NCBI GenBank assembly: GCA_964371025.1
Contig: CAYJKH010000004.1
Span: 1-64,000 of the forward strand
Length of the DNA: 64,000 nucleotides
Reading direction: 5' to 3'
DNA from: CAYJDP01 sp964371025
Lineage (GTDB): Bacteria > Bacillota_I > Bacilli_A > RF39 > UBA660
The notes under the pieces were generated by a model. That model had not been told where the DNA came from and did not search any database. It was given only the letters and a program-made list of their open reading frames with translations. Position 1 is the first letter of the stretch, and the number at the start of each line of letters is the position of its first letter. Shown piece by piece: positions 51,116 to 60,007 of this stretch. Made by a program: the position numbers and the translations under genes.

Positions 51116-53264
51116 ATTATTAAAATATTTAAAAAGTTCATTTATATTAGTTATTTTAATAATTTGTTTATTAATTCTCCAAGCCTTTTTGGATTTAACA
51201 TTACCTGATTATACCGCTAAAATAGTAGACGTTGGTATATCACAAGGTGGAATTGAAAATGCTGCAATTGAAGAAATTGGAGAGTCGACTTATAATGAAT
51301 TAAAATATTTAATGAATCATGATGATGCATTAGTTTTAGAAGAAAATTATTCTTATAAATATTATTTTAATGGCGAAAATATTTATACGTTAAACCCAAA
51401 TGCAGATATTGATAAGGTAAGTAAAGTAATGCTGGAACCTATGAATATTTTAAATATGCTAGAAAGTCCAGAATTTGCAAAAGAAAATAACATGGAAAGT
51501 CCAATAAATATATATCATTATATTGGGGCAATGGATGCTAAACAGTTAGAGATGTTTAATAAAACTATTACTGAAGAAATGGCAAAATATCCTGATACTT
51601 TCTTAATGCAAGGAGCTATTACCTTTATAAATAAAGAGTATGAAAGAATTGAAATAGATACTGATCAATTTCAAACATCATATATTTTAAAAACTGGTAT
51701 TATAATGATACTAATTACATTAAGTGCTGCATTAGTAGGAATAGCAGTTATTTACTTAAGTGCCAAAGTTGCAGCTACTCTTGCTAAAAATTTACGTAAT
51801 AAAGTCTATTCTAAAGTTTTAAAAATGTCAAAGGATGATGTTACTAAAATTGGAACAGCATCATTAATTACAAGAACAACAAATGATATTCAACAAGTTC
51901 AATCAGTTATGGCAGTATTTTTCAAAATAGTAATATATGCTCCGATTATAGCAGTTGGAGGGGTTATTAAAGCCAGCAATACTAATAATGAAATGCTAGA
52001 TATAATATTATATTCATTAATTGCTATCTTACTTTTAATGATGATTTTATTTACTTTTGCACTTCCTAAATTTAAGAAAATTCAAAGTTTAATTGATAAA
52101 TTAAATTTAGTAGCACGTGAAAGTTTGGCAGGTATTTCTATTATAAGAGCATTTTCTAATCAGAAACAAGATGAAGAAAAATTTGAAAAAACAAATGATG
52201 CTTTAACTAAAAATAATAAATCAGTACTTATTATCATGAGTTTTATGATGCCAATGATGATGCTAATATTAAATATAACAGTTTTAGCAATCGTATATTT
52301 TGGAGCAAAAAGTGTTGATTTAGGAACAATGCAAGTAGGGGATATAATGGCATTTATTCAATATACAATGCAAATTATAATGGCATTTGTAATGATATCA
52401 GTTATGGCTATATTACTTCCAAGAGCAAATATCTCGGCTAAAAGAATTAATGAGGTATTAACTACTAAAATTAATATTAAAACTAATAAAAAATCCAAAA
52501 ATTTTGACAAAACTAAAAAAGGTTTAGTAGAGTTTAAGAATGTTTCATTTAAATATTCTGATGCTGATTATGATACCATATCAGATGTTACTTTTACTGC
52601 AAAACCTGGACAAATAACAGCGTTTGTAGGGTCTACTGGTAGTGGGAAATCTACTATAGTTAATTTAATGCCAAGATTTTTCGATACAACAAGTGGTGAA
52701 ATTTTCATTGATGGTATTAATATTAAGGAAGCTAATTTAGAATCACTGCGTAATAAAATAGGGTTAGTTCCTCAAAAAGGTATTTTATTTTCAAAAACAA
52801 TCAAAGAAAATATTAAGTTTGCAAATCGTAAAATAAACGATACCGATATTTCTAACGCTTTAGAAATTGCTCAAGCAAAATCTTTTGTATCATCATTTAA
52901 AGATAAAATAAATCATAAAATATCACAAGATGGTTCAAATGTAAGTGGTGGTCAAAGACAACGTTTAGCAATTGCTCGTGCTATTGCTAAGAATCCAGAT
53001 ATTCTAATTTTTGATGATTCATTTTCTGCTTTAGACTATAAAACAGATGTTAAAGTTCGAAAAGCTTTACAAAAACAAATTAAAGATAAGACAGTCTTTA
53101 TAGTAGCTCAAAGAATTTCAACTATAAAAGATGCCGATAATATTATTGTTTTAAATGAAGGGAGTATTGTCGGTAGTGGAAAGCATCATGAATTATTAAA
53201 ATCATGTAATGTTTATAAAGAAATAGCAAATTCTCAATTAAATGAGGAAGAGGAGGTTATCTAA
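51108..53264 (+). CDS. ABC exporter subunit A (degenerate catalytic site)
   Basis: A 718-residue half-transporter with six membrane helices fused to an ATPase domain. An insertion of about 160 residues, probably extracytoplasmic, lies between TM1 and TM2. The ATPase has Walker A GSTGSGKST and a consensus signature VSGGQRQRLAIARA, but Walker B ends DDSFSA with Asp instead of the catalytic Glu. This is the subunit that supplies the degenerate site in heterodimeric exporters such as BmrCD or LmrCD. It overlaps its partner by one base. Confidence 0.92.
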   Translation: MIRLLKYLKSSFILVILIICLLILQAFLDLTLPDYTAKIVDVGISQGGIENAAIEEIGESTYNELKYLMNHDDALVLEENYSYKYYFNGENIYTLNPNADIDKVSKVMLEPMNILNMLESPEFAKENNMESPINIYHYIGAMDAKQLEMFNKTITEEMAKYPDTFLMQGAITFINKEYERIEIDTDQFQTSYILKTGIIMILITLSAALVGIAVIYLSAKVAATLAKNLRNKVYSKVLKMSKDDVTKIGTASLITRTTNDIQQVQSVMAVFFKIVIYAPIIAVGGVIKASNTNNEMLDIILYSLIAILLLMMILFTFALPKFKKIQSLIDKLNLVARESLAGISIIRAFSNQKQDEEKFEKTNDALTKNNKSVLIIMSFMMPMMMLILNITVLAIVYFGAKSVDLGTMQVGDIMAFIQYTMQIIMAFVMISVMAILLPRANISAKRINEVLTTKINIKTNKKSKNFDKTKKGLVEFKNVSFKYSDADYDTISDVTFTAKPGQITAFVGSTGSGKSTIVNLMPRFFDTTSGEIFIDGINIKEANLESLRNKIGLVPQKGILFSKTIKENIKFANRKINDTDISNALEIAQAKSFVSSFKDKINHKISQDGSNVSGGQRQRLAIARAIAKNPDILIFDDSFSALDYKTDVKVRKALQKQIKDKTVFIVAQRISTIKDADNIIVLNEGSIVGSGKHHELLKSCNVYKEIANSQLNEEEEVI

Positions 53265-55120
53265 TGAAAGAAAGTATAAAATATTTAGCCTCGCTTCTTG
53301 GAAACTATAAGAAAAGGTTATTTTTAGTATTTATATTTGCGATATTATCAACTGTTTTTGCAATACTAGGGCCAAAATTTATTGGTATCATCACAACTGA
53401 AGTTTTTGAAGGATTTATCAAAAGTATTACAGGAGATGGTGGAATAAATTTTGAATTTATTACTAAATGGGCAATAATTTTAATTGTTTTATATGTAGTA
53501 AGTTCTATTTTTGCAATCTTACAAAATACAATTATGGCTAAAGTTGCTAATAATATAGCATTTAATTTAAGAAGAAAAATAAGTAAAAAAATCAATAAAT
53601 TATCTATGAAATATTTTGATCAAAAAAATCATGGAGAAACATTATCGATAATAACGAATGATGTAGATTTACTAACTCAAATGTTATCACAATCTATAAC
53701 AACACTTATTACAGGAACAGTTACAATTGTTGGGATAATTATTATTATGTTTACAATTAACTGGATTATGGCTGTTGTGTCATTAATTATGGTTCCGTTA
53801 ATTATGATTATTGTTAAATCAATAGTTAAAAAGAGTCAAACTTATTTTGATAATAACCAAAAAGTTCTTGGAGATATGAGTGGATTTATAGAAGAAAGTT
53901 ATGCTGGTCATGATATAATTCAATCATTTAATGGTGAAAAAAGTAGTATTAAAGAATTTAAAGATATAAATGAAGATTTATATGATAATGCTTGGAAAAG
54001 TCAATTTTTTACTAATTTAATGCAACCATTAATGACCTTTATAGGAAATTTTGGGTATGTAGTAATTTCCATTTTAGGAGGTTACTTAGTAACTAAAAAT
54101 AAAACACAAGTAGGAGATATCGTATCTTTTACTCAATATATTAGACAATTGACGCAACAAATTACTCAAGTAGCACAAGTTATTAGTAATTTACAAAGTG
54201 CACTTGCTGCTACTAAAAGAGTAAAAGAATTTTTAGAATTAGAAGAAGAAGTTAATAATTGTAAAGATGCTTATAGTATTCAAAAAATTAAAAGTGATGT
54301 TGAATTTAAAAAAGTGTCATTTGGATACGATAAAAAATTAGTAATTGATAATTTTTCTATAAAGGTAAAAGAAGGTCAAAAAGTTGCAATAGTTGGTCCA
54401 ACTGGAGCAGGAAAATCTACTATTATTAAACTTTTAATGAGATTTTATGAATTAAATAGTGGTTCAATTTTAATAGATGGAAAGGACATTACTAAATTTA
54501 ATCGTAATGAATTTAGAACATTATTTGGTATGGTGTCACAAGATTCTTGGCTATTTAATGGTACCATAAAAGAAAATATTCATTATGGTAATTTAAATGC
54601 TACTCATAAAGAGGTAGAAGAAGCATGTATTGCTGCTAATGTAGACCATTTCATTAAAACATTACCAAACGGATATGATATGGTAATAAATGAAGAAGCC
54701 GATAACATATCAATTGGACAAAAACAACTTATGACAATTGCAAGAGTAATCCTTGCTAACCCAAAGATATTAATTTTAGATGAGGCAACTAGTAATGTAG
54801 ATACTAGAACGGAAAAATTAATTCAAAAAGCTATGGATAATGTTATGAAGGGTAGAACAAGTTTTGTTATTGCTCATAGATTATCTACTATTAAAAATGC
54901 AGATGTTATTATTGTGATGGAAAATGGAAAAATTGTAGAACACGGGAATCACAATAATCTAATTTCTAAAGATGGACATTATGCAAAATTATATAATTCT
55001 CAGTTTGAAGAAGTTAAATCACAAAATACTAAAGTTTCAAAAACTAAAAGTCCAACTAAAAAGAAGGAAACAACAAAGAAAAAAGTTGTAAAGAAAAGTA
55101 AAGCAAAAAAGAAAAAATAA
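53264..55120 (+). CDS. ABC exporter subunit B (catalytic)
   Basis: A 618-residue half-transporter, six membrane helices plus ATPase. Walker A is GPTGAGKST, Walker B ends LILDEATS with the catalytic Glu, and the H-loop reads IAHRLSTI. The signature is altered to ISIGQKQLMTIAR, the reciprocal of the partner's change. Together the pair has one working and one degenerate ATP site, as in known heterodimeric multidrug or lipid exporters. The C-terminal tail is very Lys-rich (about 25 residues). Substrate unknown. Confidence 0.92.
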   Translation: MKESIKYLASLLGNYKKRLFLVFIFAILSTVFAILGPKFIGIITTEVFEGFIKSITGDGGINFEFITKWAIILIVLYVVSSIFAILQNTIMAKVANNIAFNLRRKISKKINKLSMKYFDQKNHGETLSIITNDVDLLTQMLSQSITTLITGTVTIVGIIIIMFTINWIMAVVSLIMVPLIMIIVKSIVKKSQTYFDNNQKVLGDMSGFIEESYAGHDIIQSFNGEKSSIKEFKDINEDLYDNAWKSQFFTNLMQPLMTFIGNFGYVVISILGGYLVTKNKTQVGDIVSFTQYIRQLTQQITQVAQVISNLQSALAATKRVKEFLELEEEVNNCKDAYSIQKIKSDVEFKKVSFGYDKKLVIDNFSIKVKEGQKVAIVGPTGAGKSTIIKLLMRFYELNSGSILIDGKDITKFNRNEFRTLFGMVSQDSWLFNGTIKENIHYGNLNATHKEVEEACIAANVDHFIKTLPNGYDMVINEEADNISIGQKQLMTIARVILANPKILILDEATSNVDTRTEKLIQKAMDNVMKGRTSFVIAHRLSTIKNADVIIVMENGKIVEHGNHNNLISKDGHYAKLYNSQFEEVKSQNTKVSKTKSPTKKKETTKKKVVKKSKAKKKK

Positions 55121-55193
55121 GAGTTTAGAGCAATCTTTTCTCTTTTTTATTTTCTAAATTAATAAACCGTGATATATTAATTAAGGTGATAGA

Positions 55194-55718
55194 ATGGAAA
55201 TAACAAAGGTAATAACAGGGGTTTTAGATGAAAACTGTTATATAATAAAAGAAAAAGAAACTTGCTTAGTTGTAGACCCCGGAGCAGATTTCCCCAAAAT
55301 AAAAGATGCAATCAATGAGAGAAAAGTATTAGGAGTATTAATAACTCATTCGCACTCAGATCATATTGGAGCATTAAGAAATTTTTTAACAAATAAAAAA
55401 ATTAAAATATTTAAAAAAAGTAATCTAGTTGATAATGAAAATGTTGAAATAGGAGATTTTAATTTTAAACCTATATTTACACCAGGGCATTCAAGTGATT
55501 CAGTATCATTTTATTTTGAAGATAGTAATACTCTTTTTAGTGGAGACTTTCTTTTTAAAAATACAATCGGAAGAACTGATTTACCAACAGGAAATCAAAA
55601 TGAAATGATGACTAGTATTGAAAAAATAAAAGAATATGATAAAAATATGATTATTTATCCTGGACACGGAGATGAAACTACTTTAGATGATGAAATAAAT
55701 AATAATATGTTTTTTTAA
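55194..55718 (+). CDS. MBL-fold metal hydrolase (glyoxalase II-like)
   Basis: A 174-residue metallo-beta-lactamase-fold hydrolase. The metal motif HSHSDH is at about residues 52-57, followed by PGHSSDSVSFY, FSGDFLFKNTIGRTDL and YPGHGDET. All metal ligands are present. It is of the small YqgX/GloB-like group; the substrate is often a thioester such as a glutathione or bacillithiol adduct but is not known here. It is probably cotranscribed with the next small membrane protein. Confidence 0.9.
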   Translation: MEITKVITGVLDENCYIIKEKETCLVVDPGADFPKIKDAINERKVLGVLITHSHSDHIGALRNFLTNKKIKIFKKSNLVDNENVEIGDFNFKPIFTPGHSSDSVSFYFEDSNTLFSGDFLFKNTIGRTDLPTGNQNEMMTSIEKIKEYDKNMIIYPGHGDETTLDDEINNNMFF

Positions 55719-55730
55719 TAGGAGATTCTT

Positions 55731-56045
55731 ATGTACTTAGATTTAATTGTAATAGCTACCATAATAATAGTAGTAGCATTAACTAAAAAAAGATTATTTC
55801 CAGTTATATTGATAATATTTATAATGGATATATTGATGAACTTATTAGCTTTTGCTGCAAAGGTTATCCCAATAAGAGAAATATCAAGCTTTATTGTGAC
55901 ATATATTCCAGCTAGTTTAACAGAAGTAATTAATAAATATACTATAGATCCAATAAATATTGCTCTACAATATTTATTAGTAGGATTAACAGTAGTATTT
56001 TTATACTATTTAATTAAAATATTTATTAAGAAGAAAAGAATATAA
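55731..56045 (+). CDS. Small membrane protein of unknown function
   Basis: Not recognised. A 104-residue protein with three hydrophobic segments (about residues 3-17, 22-47 and 76-98) and a basic C-terminal end IKKKRI. It lies 12 bases after the MBL hydrolase gene with an AGGAG site and is followed by a terminator. Confidence 0.7.
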   Translation: MYLDLIVIATIIIVVALTKKRLFPVILIIFIMDILMNLLAFAAKVIPIREISSFIVTYIPASLTEVINKYTIDPINIALQYLLVGLTVVFLYYLIKIFIKKKRI

Positions 56046-56068
56046 AAAAAATATATTCTTTTTTTTTA
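56036..56068 (+). terminator. Terminator after the small membrane protein
   Basis: A 9-bp stem AAGAATATA/TATATTCTT with a 7-base A loop, overlapping the stop, followed by nine or more T residues. Confidence 0.85.
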
Positions 56069-56072
56069 ATTG

Positions 56073-56081
56073 TGTTATACT
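56073..56081 (+). promoter_or_regulatory. Extended -10 promoter for the HNH gene
   Basis: TGT then TATACT (56076-56081), 24 bases ahead of the ATG at 56106. Confidence 0.55.
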
Positions 56082-56105
56082 AAAATTATAGATACAGGAG
56101 GACAT

Positions 56106-56840
56106 ATGATAAGTATAAAAGAAAACAAAGAAACAAATTATTTAAAATTAAAAAATGATGTAATTACATATGCAGTATGTAAATCAAGAAATGATAAATT
56201 ATTAAGAGCCACTATTCAAGTTTTAAATCAAAATTTAAAATTAAAAACAGTGGAAGTATATAAAAAAATCGATCTAATTGACATTAATGAAGAAAATAAA
56301 ATAATTCCCCTTCGTAAAGATTTGAGAAGATTATATGGTGATAGATGCATGCTAACTGGAAAAGAAGGAGAACTAGAATATCATCATTTAGAAAAGAAGG
56401 AGTATGGTGGTAAAAATACAGTAGAAAATGGTGCTTTACTTTCAAAAGAAGCACACGTATGGTTACACGATGTAGTTGAGGCCAATAATCCTAGATTATT
56501 TAGAGAAATAAATGAAGCTCTTTATAGATATAAAGAAGCCTTTGATACTGATAACTGGAAACTAATCGAACAATTTGAATTAGAAATATTTCCGAAAGTA
56601 GAAAAATTAATTACAACAAGATTCATTGAAACATATCAAGAACTTGAAGAAAAAAGTAATCCTAAAAAGAAAAAAAGAGGAACAAGACGTCAAAAAGTAG
56701 ATGAAGCAGATGATAAATCTAGTTCTAAAAAACAAGATGCAGTAGCAAGAGAAGTTACTAAATTACATAATCAAAAAATAATGAAAAAAGTTAGAAAAAG
56801 TGTTGATAAAAATGAAAGACTTTATAACTCACATAGATAA
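56106..56840 (+). CDS. HNH-type nuclease-like protein
   Basis: A 244-residue protein. The central region reads LYGDRCMLTGKEGELEYHHLEKKEYGGKNTVENGALLSKEAHVWLH, given here as motif pieces: CMLTG, YHHLEKKEYGG, NTVENGALLS and EAHVWLH. These match the HNH pattern with the catalytic His, the Asn and the last His in place, but only one Cys, so the structural zinc site of many HNH proteins is absent. The N-terminal part (about 80 residues) is unrecognised, and the C-terminus is a Lys-rich tail fit for nucleic acids. The start is ATG at 56106 with AGGAGG ahead. No modification or phage genes are adjacent. Confidence 0.78.
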   Translation: MISIKENKETNYLKLKNDVITYAVCKSRNDKLLRATIQVLNQNLKLKTVEVYKKIDLIDINEENKIIPLRKDLRRLYGDRCMLTGKEGELEYHHLEKKEYGGKNTVENGALLSKEAHVWLHDVVEANNPRLFREINEALYRYKEAFDTDNWKLIEQFELEIFPKVEKLITTRFIETYQELEEKSNPKKKKRGTRRQKVDEADDKSSSKKQDAVAREVTKLHNQKIMKKVRKSVDKNERLYNSHR

Positions 56841-56842
56841 TT

Positions 56843-58021
56843 ATGTTTGATGTGGTAATAATCGGAGCAGGCCCAGCCGGGTTAATGTGTGCTCTTAATT
56901 TAGATAAAAACTTAAAAGTATTAATAATTGATAAGAATAATACAATCGGTAAAAAACTACTCCTAACAGGAGGAGGAAGATGTAATATTACAAATAATAA
57001 ATCAAATAAAGACTTCTTAGAAGAAATTAAACATAATAAAAAATATTTATATTCTACAATTAATAACTTTGGACCAAGTGATATATTAGAGTATTTTAAG
57101 GATATTGATTTTATCGAAGAAGAAGAAAATAAAATCTTTTTGAAAAGTGGTAATTCAAATGAATTAATTAAGAATCTTGAAAACCGATTAACTTGTAAAA
57201 TTAATTATAACGAAAAAGTTGTAAATATAAATATAGAGGATGATTTTATAAATGTAATAACTAATAAAGGAATTATAAATACTAAAAATGTTGTATTTGC
57301 AACAGGTGGAGCAAGTTATAAAGGAACTGGTAGTACGGCCGATCATATTAAATTTGCTAAAAATCTTGATATAGATACGGTTAATTTATATCCAGTAGAA
57401 AACAGTATTATTATAAAAGATACCTTTGATTTAAGTGGTACAAGTATTAGTGAAGTAACAGTTTCTGCTAATAAACATAAAAAAACGGGTAATGTTATGT
57501 TTACTCATAATGGTTTAAGTGGTAGTTCTATTATGAAGATAAGTGAATATATTTATTTAGAAAATATAAAAAATATTAAAATTGACTTCTTACCTAATCT
57601 AGATCTATGCTTATTAAAAGATTCATTAGAATTAAGTCGAAATAATAGAATTTTAGAATTTTTAAATAGTTATTTTTCCAAAAAATTCAGTATCTTCTTA
57701 TTAAATAAATCTAATATTGATAAAAGTAGTTTAATAAAGCAAATTAATCATAAAGAATTAAATTTGTTATTAAATAATTTAAAAGATATGAATATCGAAA
57801 TAAAAAAAGTATCACCAATAGAGTTAGCTTATGCAACAGGTGGTGGTATAAATTTAAAAGAAATTAACACTAAAACATTTGCAACTCATAAATATAATAA
57901 TATATACTTTATTGGTGAATCACTTGATATTCATGGCCCAATAGGGGGATATAATATTACTCTCGCAATGTCTACTGGGTATAGTGCATCACTTGATATA
58001 AATAAAAAAACTTCACTATAA
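56843..58021 (+). CDS. HI0933/BaiN-family flavoprotein
   Basis: A 392-residue NAD(P)/FAD-dependent oxidoreductase. The FAD-binding GxGxxG reads IIGAGPAGLMCAL, followed by KKLLLTGGGRCNITNN, the family hallmark. VVFATGGASYKGTGSTADHIKFA and the C-terminal IYFIGESLDIHGPIGGYNITLAMSTGY complete the pattern. It is slightly short for the family (usually just over 400). The reaction in this organism is unknown. It starts 2 bases after the HNH gene, and its end overlaps the convergent yigZ by 6 bases. Confidence 0.93.
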   Translation: MFDVVIIGAGPAGLMCALNLDKNLKVLIIDKNNTIGKKLLLTGGGRCNITNNKSNKDFLEEIKHNKKYLYSTINNFGPSDILEYFKDIDFIEEEENKIFLKSGNSNELIKNLENRLTCKINYNEKVVNINIEDDFINVITNKGIINTKNVVFATGGASYKGTGSTADHIKFAKNLDIDTVNLYPVENSIIIKDTFDLSGTSISEVTVSANKHKKTGNVMFTHNGLSGSSIMKISEYIYLENIKNIKIDFLPNLDLCLLKDSLELSRNNRILEFLNSYFSKKFSIFLLNKSNIDKSSLIKQINHKELNLLLNNLKDMNIEIKKVSPIELAYATGGGINLKEINTKTFATHKYNNIYFIGESLDIHGPIGGYNITLAMSTGYSASLDINKKTSL

Positions 58022-58032
58022 TGAAGTTTTTT
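58005..58032. terminator. Bidirectional terminator embedded in two overlapping gene ends
   Basis: An 11-bp stem AAAAAACTTCA/TGAAGTTTTTT with a CTATAA loop. The loop and stem contain the stop codons of both convergent genes. Confidence 0.9.
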
Positions 58033-58600
58033 CTTCTATATAACTATCTTTAATAAAAGTAGGAGAGTACTTTTTAAAAAAAGTATATTCATTAACAGGG
58101 ACAATAATTGTATAAGAAATTAATTCTTTATAAACTCTACTTACTATTGTAGAGTTTTTTAATAATAGATTTAAGTCTTTTTCCTTATCATAAGAAATAG
58201 TTATCTTTATTTCATAAGCTTTAATTAAATTTAATATTTCAGCCTTTTTTAAACATTCAATTGGAGAGGATGTATAGGCTTTAATTAAACCACCAGTACC
58301 TAGTAATGTTCCTCCGAAATATCTAATAACTACTACTAATATATTAGTTAAATCATTTTTTTTAATAACATTTAAAATAGGAAGACCTGCAGTTGAAGAA
58401 GGTTCTCCATCATCACTTGCTCTATATATATCATTTATTACATAAGCATAACAATGATGATTAGCTTTTTTATATAAAGTTCTTAATTCTGTTAAATAAA
58501 TTTCTACTTGAACAGTGTCATTAACTTTGAATATATATGTAATGAATTTTGAATTTTTAATAATTAGTTCATTTTTTATATTTTCTTTTATTGTCTTCAT
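58016..58600 (-). CDS. YigZ/IMPACT-family protein
   Basis: A 194-residue member of the UPF0029/IMPACT family. The N-terminal domain carries ANHHCYAYVIND, ASDDGEPSSTAGLPIL and VVVIRYFGGTLLGTGGLIKAYTSS, the strong family signature. A ferredoxin-like C-terminal domain follows. Eukaryotic relatives act on translation; the bacterial role is not established. The start is ATG at 58600 with GGAG ahead. Confidence 0.93.
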   Translation of the reverse strand: MKTIKENIKNELIIKNSKFITYIFKVNDTVQVEIYLTELRTLYKKANHHCYAYVINDIYRASDDGEPSSTAGLPILNVIKKNDLTNILVVVIRYFGGTLLGTGGLIKAYTSSPIECLKKAEILNLIKAYEIKITISYDKEKDLNLLLKNSTIVSRVYKELISYTIIVPVNEYTFFKKYSPTFIKDSYIEEKTSL

Positions 58601-58692
58601 AATAACTCCTTTTACTATTATATCTAATTTTAATAATAAGATATATACAAATTAATAAAATATTTGTATAATGAATATTAGAGGAGGAAATT

Positions 58693-59805
58693 ATGAAAAT
58701 AAATAAAAAAGATTTTGATTTTGTTTCTATAAATAAACTAATAAAAGTATTATTATTTGTAACAGTTATAGGAGCAATATTACTAGCAACATATGTATTT
58801 AAAGAATGGAATATATTTAGTGGTATTAAGACGTTCTTTTCGGTGATTTCACCATTAATAATAGGATTTATTATAGCGTGGTTATTTGAACCAGCTGCAA
58901 CATTTTTAGAGAAGAAGAAACTTCCGAGAATTATAGCTTGTTTAATCCCATATATTGCCTTTTGGGGAGTATTAATCCTAGCAATAACATTAATAGCACC
59001 ATCATTTATTGATCAAGTTATATCATTTGCAGAAACTATTCCAGCTTTAGCAGAAGAAGCTTTAAAGACTGCTACTAGTTTTACAAATACTCTTAACTTA
59101 AATGAAGTTGTTAATATAAAGGAGCAGTTTAGTGGAGCTTTAGGAGGAATAATTAGTACTTTATCTACAACATTACCTAATTTACTAATTTCAATAGGGT
59201 CAAGTGCTGTTGGAATAGGATTTACTTTATTCTTAAGTATAATTATAGGATTTTACTTACTATATGACTTTAAAAAAGCTAATAATGCTATTATGGCTTT
59301 TGTTCCTAATAAATGGCAAAATAATGCAAAAGAGTTGGGTCAAAGAATTAATACTTCTTTAAGAAGTTATGTTCAAGGAGTGTTAATCATAATGGTATTA
59401 ATATTTGTATTCCAAAGTATTGGATATACATTATCAGGATTAGAGTCACCTCTAGTATTTGCAGTATTTGGAGCAGTTACTAATGTAATACCATATTTTG
59501 GTCCATATATCGGAGGAATCCCAGCAGTTATAGTAGGATTTACAATAAATCCACTTGTTGGAATATTTGTTTTAGTAACAATTTTAGTAGTTCAATTACT
59601 AGATAATGTATTTTTCTCACCGCTTGTAATGGGACATGCTGTTAAACTACATCCTGTTACAATAATTATTTCCTTATTGATTTTCCAACAATTATTTGGT
59701 ATCATAGGAATGATTGTAGCTACTCCGATTGTAGCATCAATTAAAGTTATATTTAATTTTACAAATGAAAGATTTAATATAAAAGAAAAAATAGTTAATA
59801 ATTAA
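58693..59805 (+). CDS. AI-2E family transporter-like membrane protein
   Basis: A 370-residue membrane protein with eight predicted helices. The family pattern is visible as LIIGFIIAWLFEPAATFLEKK, the loop PSFIDQVISFAETIPAL, the catalytic-like region LRSYVQGVLIIMVLIFVFQSIGY and the C-terminal FGPYIGGIPAVIVGF and QLLDNVFFSPLVMGHAVKLHPV. Family members have been linked to autoinducer or ion export, so the substrate is open. AGGAGG precedes the start. No clear terminator follows before the T-box leader. Confidence 0.9.
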   Translation: MKINKKDFDFVSINKLIKVLLFVTVIGAILLATYVFKEWNIFSGIKTFFSVISPLIIGFIIAWLFEPAATFLEKKKLPRIIACLIPYIAFWGVLILAITLIAPSFIDQVISFAETIPALAEEALKTATSFTNTLNLNEVVNIKEQFSGALGGIISTLSTTLPNLLISIGSSAVGIGFTLFLSIIIGFYLLYDFKKANNAIMAFVPNKWQNNAKELGQRINTSLRSYVQGVLIIMVLIFVFQSIGYTLSGLESPLVFAVFGAVTNVIPYFGPYIGGIPAVIVGFTINPLVGIFVLVTILVVQLLDNVFFSPLVMGHAVKLHPVTIIISLLIFQQLFGIIGMIVATPIVASIKVIFNFTNERFNIKEKIVNN

Positions 59806-59814
59806 ATAAACAGG

Positions 59815-59990
59815 GACTAAAGAAAAGTAATAATATATTTATTTATAGAGATTTAACAAAGGGTGGAAGTTAAAATTAAATATATCATGAAAGCTACTTT
59901 AAGAGTTTATTCGAGTGATCGTTATCCAATTAAGACCAAATTTAGGATGGTACCGGACTTTTGTCCTCCTAAAGCTTGGTCTTTTTTTCT
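59815..59990 (+). promoter_or_regulatory. T-box leader with alanine specifier
   Basis: A tRNA-sensing riboswitch. Visible parts in order are the AGTA motif (59826-59829), AGAGA with the stem TTTAAC/GTTAAA (59852-59857 and 59869-59874) around GGGTGGAA, the specifier GCT (59893-59895) followed by A and the lower stem CTTT, and the T-box core TGGTACCG (59948-59955). The intrinsic terminator pairs 59932-59939 with 59976-59983 and TTTAGGA with TCCTAAA before a T-run. Uncharged tRNA-Ala would pair to GCT and favour antitermination. It controls the kinase-alaS-holA operon. Confidence 0.9.
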
Positions 59991-60007
59991 AATAATAAGG
60001 AGGAAGT

